Assembly: GCA_028564675.1 (NCBI GenBank)
Contig: JAOVVO010000321.1
Location: 23,496-87,495, forward strand
DNA: 64,000 nt
From: Onchocerca lupi
Lineage: Eukaryota > Nematoda > Chromadorea > Rhabditida > Onchocercidae
Direction: 5' to 3'
A program made the position numbers and the translations under genes. Shown piece after piece: positions 60,905-64,000 of this stretch (positions are counted from its first letter, which is position 1; the number at the start of each line of letters is the position of its first letter). Under the pieces are notes generated by a model. That model saw nothing but the letters and a program-made list of their open reading frames with translations. It was not told where the DNA came from and did not search any database.

Positions 60905-63903
60905 TTCTTTTGAAATGCTTGATTGATATCAAGATCACCCGGGAATTCATGGTGCAATGATCTCAATGAGATACAGTTGTTTACTTACAGTTTTTATATT
61001 TGGATGTTTACTATTTCATGATTGTTTACTTATCTGTTTCCTCAGAATCTTAAAATGTAAACAATTAGATTTTTCATCACGGAAAATTTATGATTTATTT
61101 ACAAGATTCCCTCGTATTTTTCCGATTCTGTAAGATTCTTTAATAGAATCCTGTAGAATCTTAAAAATCTGTAAGAATCCTGTAAATAATTTGCACTAAA
61201 AGCTTATTTTCTGAACAGTAAATATCATGATAATATTTTGCAATTATTTAGGTCATTTCCATTAAAATTTAATTTCACTTTCTTCATTCGTTATCGTGAT
61301 TATATTTAATCATTGATTGCTTTTAATCTATCATTTCTGTCTCAGAAAAATAATACTTCCGAATTTTCTTTAAGTGAAGATTTTGCGGCAAAATTATCAA
61401 AATTTTAATAAAGTTTCATTAATTAATTACTAGTAATTATTTCCTATCCAGATACTTTTATTACTTCCATTTCATATATCACTTCTGTTTCTCATCTGGC
61501 AAATAATGCCAAAAAATAATTAAATTCAATTCTCGATAATTTTTTTTAAAGTAAATTTCAATATACACTGTCCATCAGAGTTTTCATCTTTCGCCAATTT
61601 ATGTAAAAGTTTCATTTATAAAAAAAAAACTTCATAATCATAATGGAATATTGTGTAATAGTTATTATTTCCCAGATTTCGAATCTTGTCGTTCAATAAA
61701 ATATAAACCTGATTGATAACCTGATCCTTCAAAAATTACAGCCGGATCTTGATATGCACTATACCGGATTGATTATTCATATTATTCGATCACAATTAAG
61801 TCTGAAATAAGTTACAGTAAGTAATTAATACCATGATATTCTTCCTAATCATTAAAATATCAAAATCTTGATAATATCCCCATAAAAGTTAACATTTTAA
61901 ATTTATAAAGTCCAAGAATTTCTGTTTACCAGTAGCTGCAAAAGCACTTAAACTTTGCTTACTAGACATCCGTTTAAGTTTAAGCAAATTTCATGAACCA
62001 ACTATTAATTACTAATTAGCAAACCGTAATCAGGTACTGTAGTCGAGGGAACAATTTTCTCATAAAATTATTAATAAAGTATGAATTTTTGGTTTTAATT
62101 TTGAATGATAATTTCATTTTTTGAAAATTTAAAATTCGCGGAATTTCAGATTCAGAAGTCAAGAGTATATCTCGAAAGATACCCAAAATAAGAATATAAA
62201 AACTTAATTTGATTATAGAAAACAAAGTGAAAGATTTGCAAATTAAAATGAAAAAAAGAATTTGGCAAATATCGTTTAATTCAAAAAATAATTTTTCCTT
62301 CATTTCTTCCTGTATTTAGTTATTATTAATTTCTCTGCTACTTGAGTTATTCATGATATACATCTTTGTATCTCAGCATAAGGTGACAGAGAGAAATTGT
62401 TTTTCAACTTCCCGCCAAAAATCGATGGTAAAGGTCAAAAGAATCTTTGTTCGATGACCTTAAGTTTTGGCGCTATGCTTTCATAACTACACTTGCTGCC
62501 TAATCGCATATGTAATTGATGAATAACACTTCTTCGAACAGATTTGTTTTTTGATAAAAAGTAAACAATTGAATAAAAAATGGCAAAAAACAAACGGCAA
62601 ATGAAAAATCGGCCATATAATAATAATGAGCCTTCAAAATCCTCAGATCTTGCTCCTAGGCTTATTTTCTATTTAGATTAACTTTACTTCTAGATATTAA
62701 TCTCAAATTTCATTTTCCAGTAATCTCCCAAAATATTGATCTCAAATTTCTGTTTTCCTGTAATTTCTCATAAGATGAGAATGAATGCAAAAAATTTTGG
62801 TAAATCTTCGAAAACGATATGCTAAATCTAATACTAAAGAGTATTATAAATCAGAAGAAATAGCAAAAATAGAATTGTCAATAAAGATTTTAGCAAATAA
62901 GTTTACGTGATAATTCTAAAAACTCGTGCAAGATATAATTAATTTTATAATAGTTCAGAAAATTTTAAAATTAGAAAATATATAAATAATTTGTTAAAAT
63001 ATGATAATCTTGCAAAAGTTGTTGAAAATCATTCCGTTTTGGGAAAATTTTGAAACTAGAAAAGTTTTCATCTATCACCATTCACAGCTAGAACTAATGA
63101 GTTAAATGAGTAAAGTGTTAGTAATAATATTTTACCTACAGAATATCTTTTATCTATCAGAGTGGACTAATCATTTTCATATTCTCTAACTCTTCTTTCC
63201 AAATTATGATTTCTAAAAATTAATTATTGCTCAGAAGTAAAAAAAAAAAAAAAAAAATTATTTTATTGATTTTTTTTTTCAAAAAAGTTACTAATGATTA
63301 ATAAAATCAAGTTAAAGTCAATATTTCACCCCATAAGAATATCGTTTACCTGTCAGAATAAGGTCATCCGTACTCTCTAACTATTCTTTCTAAAACTATG
63401 ATTTTCATTTCATCTCATCAGAAATAGTTCTTACTAGTTATTGCTGATTACTAAATCCAGGTGAAATCAATAAATCGATCAATAAATTCAGGTGAAAATT
63501 AGATAAATATGTTTTGTTGATTTCTGCACTATGCTCTTTCTCTAGCCTCTGACCAATCAATGATAGCGATTTCAGGAGGACAATACATTTTCCTCATTTC
63601 TAAAGTTGACGAAGAAGATAACAAGTTCGAAATAGTTTGATTTATTAGAAGAAAAATTTAAAAAAAAAGGTACATAATGGCTCCAAAAAGTGATTCAAAT
63701 TAAATAAATTTAGAATTTAAATAAAACTGAATCAAATCATCGAAACAGTGGGAAGATGGAATTTTCAAAACTGTTGAAAAATAAAATATTAATGAATAAT
63801 TTTTCACAAAAAAAAGGTTATTCTATTGGTGGAAATTGAAAGTTTTTCTATGAAATCAATAAATAGCAATGATCTAGAAGCCGTAAAAAAAATTAATAAT
63901 AAT
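60905..63903. other. AT-rich intergenic sequence
   Basis: No supported gene. A 95-codon minus-strand frame at 62016-62303 is Ile/Phe/Lys-rich and has no support. Isolated AGGTCA-like sites occur near 62431 and 62453. A gene beyond the window may start here. Confidence 0.5.
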
Positions 63904-63931
63904 AACTATTATTTATTATTATTATTATTAC

Positions 63932-64000
<69 letters not shown>
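63904..64000. repeat. (ATT)n trinucleotide microsatellite at the window end
   Basis: TTA/ATT units run to the last base with a single early interruption (TACTATT). The repeat continues beyond the window. Confidence 0.97.

Overview
The window looks like nuclear DNA from a parasitic nematode, most likely a filarial or other spirurid worm. It is AT-rich. Genes are split into many short exons by introns that run from tens of bases to about 2 kb, with acceptors of the TTTCAG type. Several start codons sit 10-18 bases after a splice acceptor that has no upstream exon, which is the signature of spliced-leader trans-splicing. I could not fix the species. Exon coordinates were read by eye from splice signals, reading-frame continuity and remembered protein families. 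The summed exons keep frame in every gene modelled.

Layout. (1) 115-9822 (+): the C-terminal ~1,020 residues of a TRAPPC10/Trs130 trafficking subunit, whose start lies before the window. (2) 9823-15433: gene-poor AT-rich sequence with a palindromic element. (3) 15434-21582 (+): a glycoside hydrolase family 20 hexosaminidase of the HEXD type, with an N-terminal membrane anchor and a Helitron 3' end in one intron. (4) 21583-25288: gene-poor, with a degenerate minisatellite. A candidate 90-residue gene follows at 25289-25607 (+). (5) 25727-27717 (-): an unrecognised nematode-type protein, perhaps with a further exon at 30038-30233. A large CA/TG satellite lies between them. (6) 31000-37460: no gene I can defend, with a few candidate small exons. 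(7) 37461-46865 (-): a complete 21-exon ZFR (zinc-finger, DZF-domain RNA-binding protein). (8) 47679-48610 (-): ribosomal protein L34. (9) 49756-52765 (+): proteasome subunit beta type 2 (pbs-4). (10) 53602-54711 (-): a divergent, intronless V-ATPase subunit C. (11) 54712-58475: non-coding, with a cluster of nuclear-receptor half-sites, a long hairpin and a 49-base tandem duplication. (12) 58476-60904 (-): an unrecognised five-exon protein. (13) 60905-64000: AT-rich, ending in an ATT trinucleotide repeat.

Most recognised genes are housekeeping: vesicle tethering, glycan trimming, RNA processing, translation, protein degradation and proton pumping. They do not form one pathway. rpl-34 lies 813 bases upstream of ZFR on the same strand, so the two could be co-transcribed. 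The least explained parts are the two orphan genes, the intronless V-ATPase C copy with DR1-like elements upstream, the Helitron terminus, the ~163-base hairpin and the candidate small genes.
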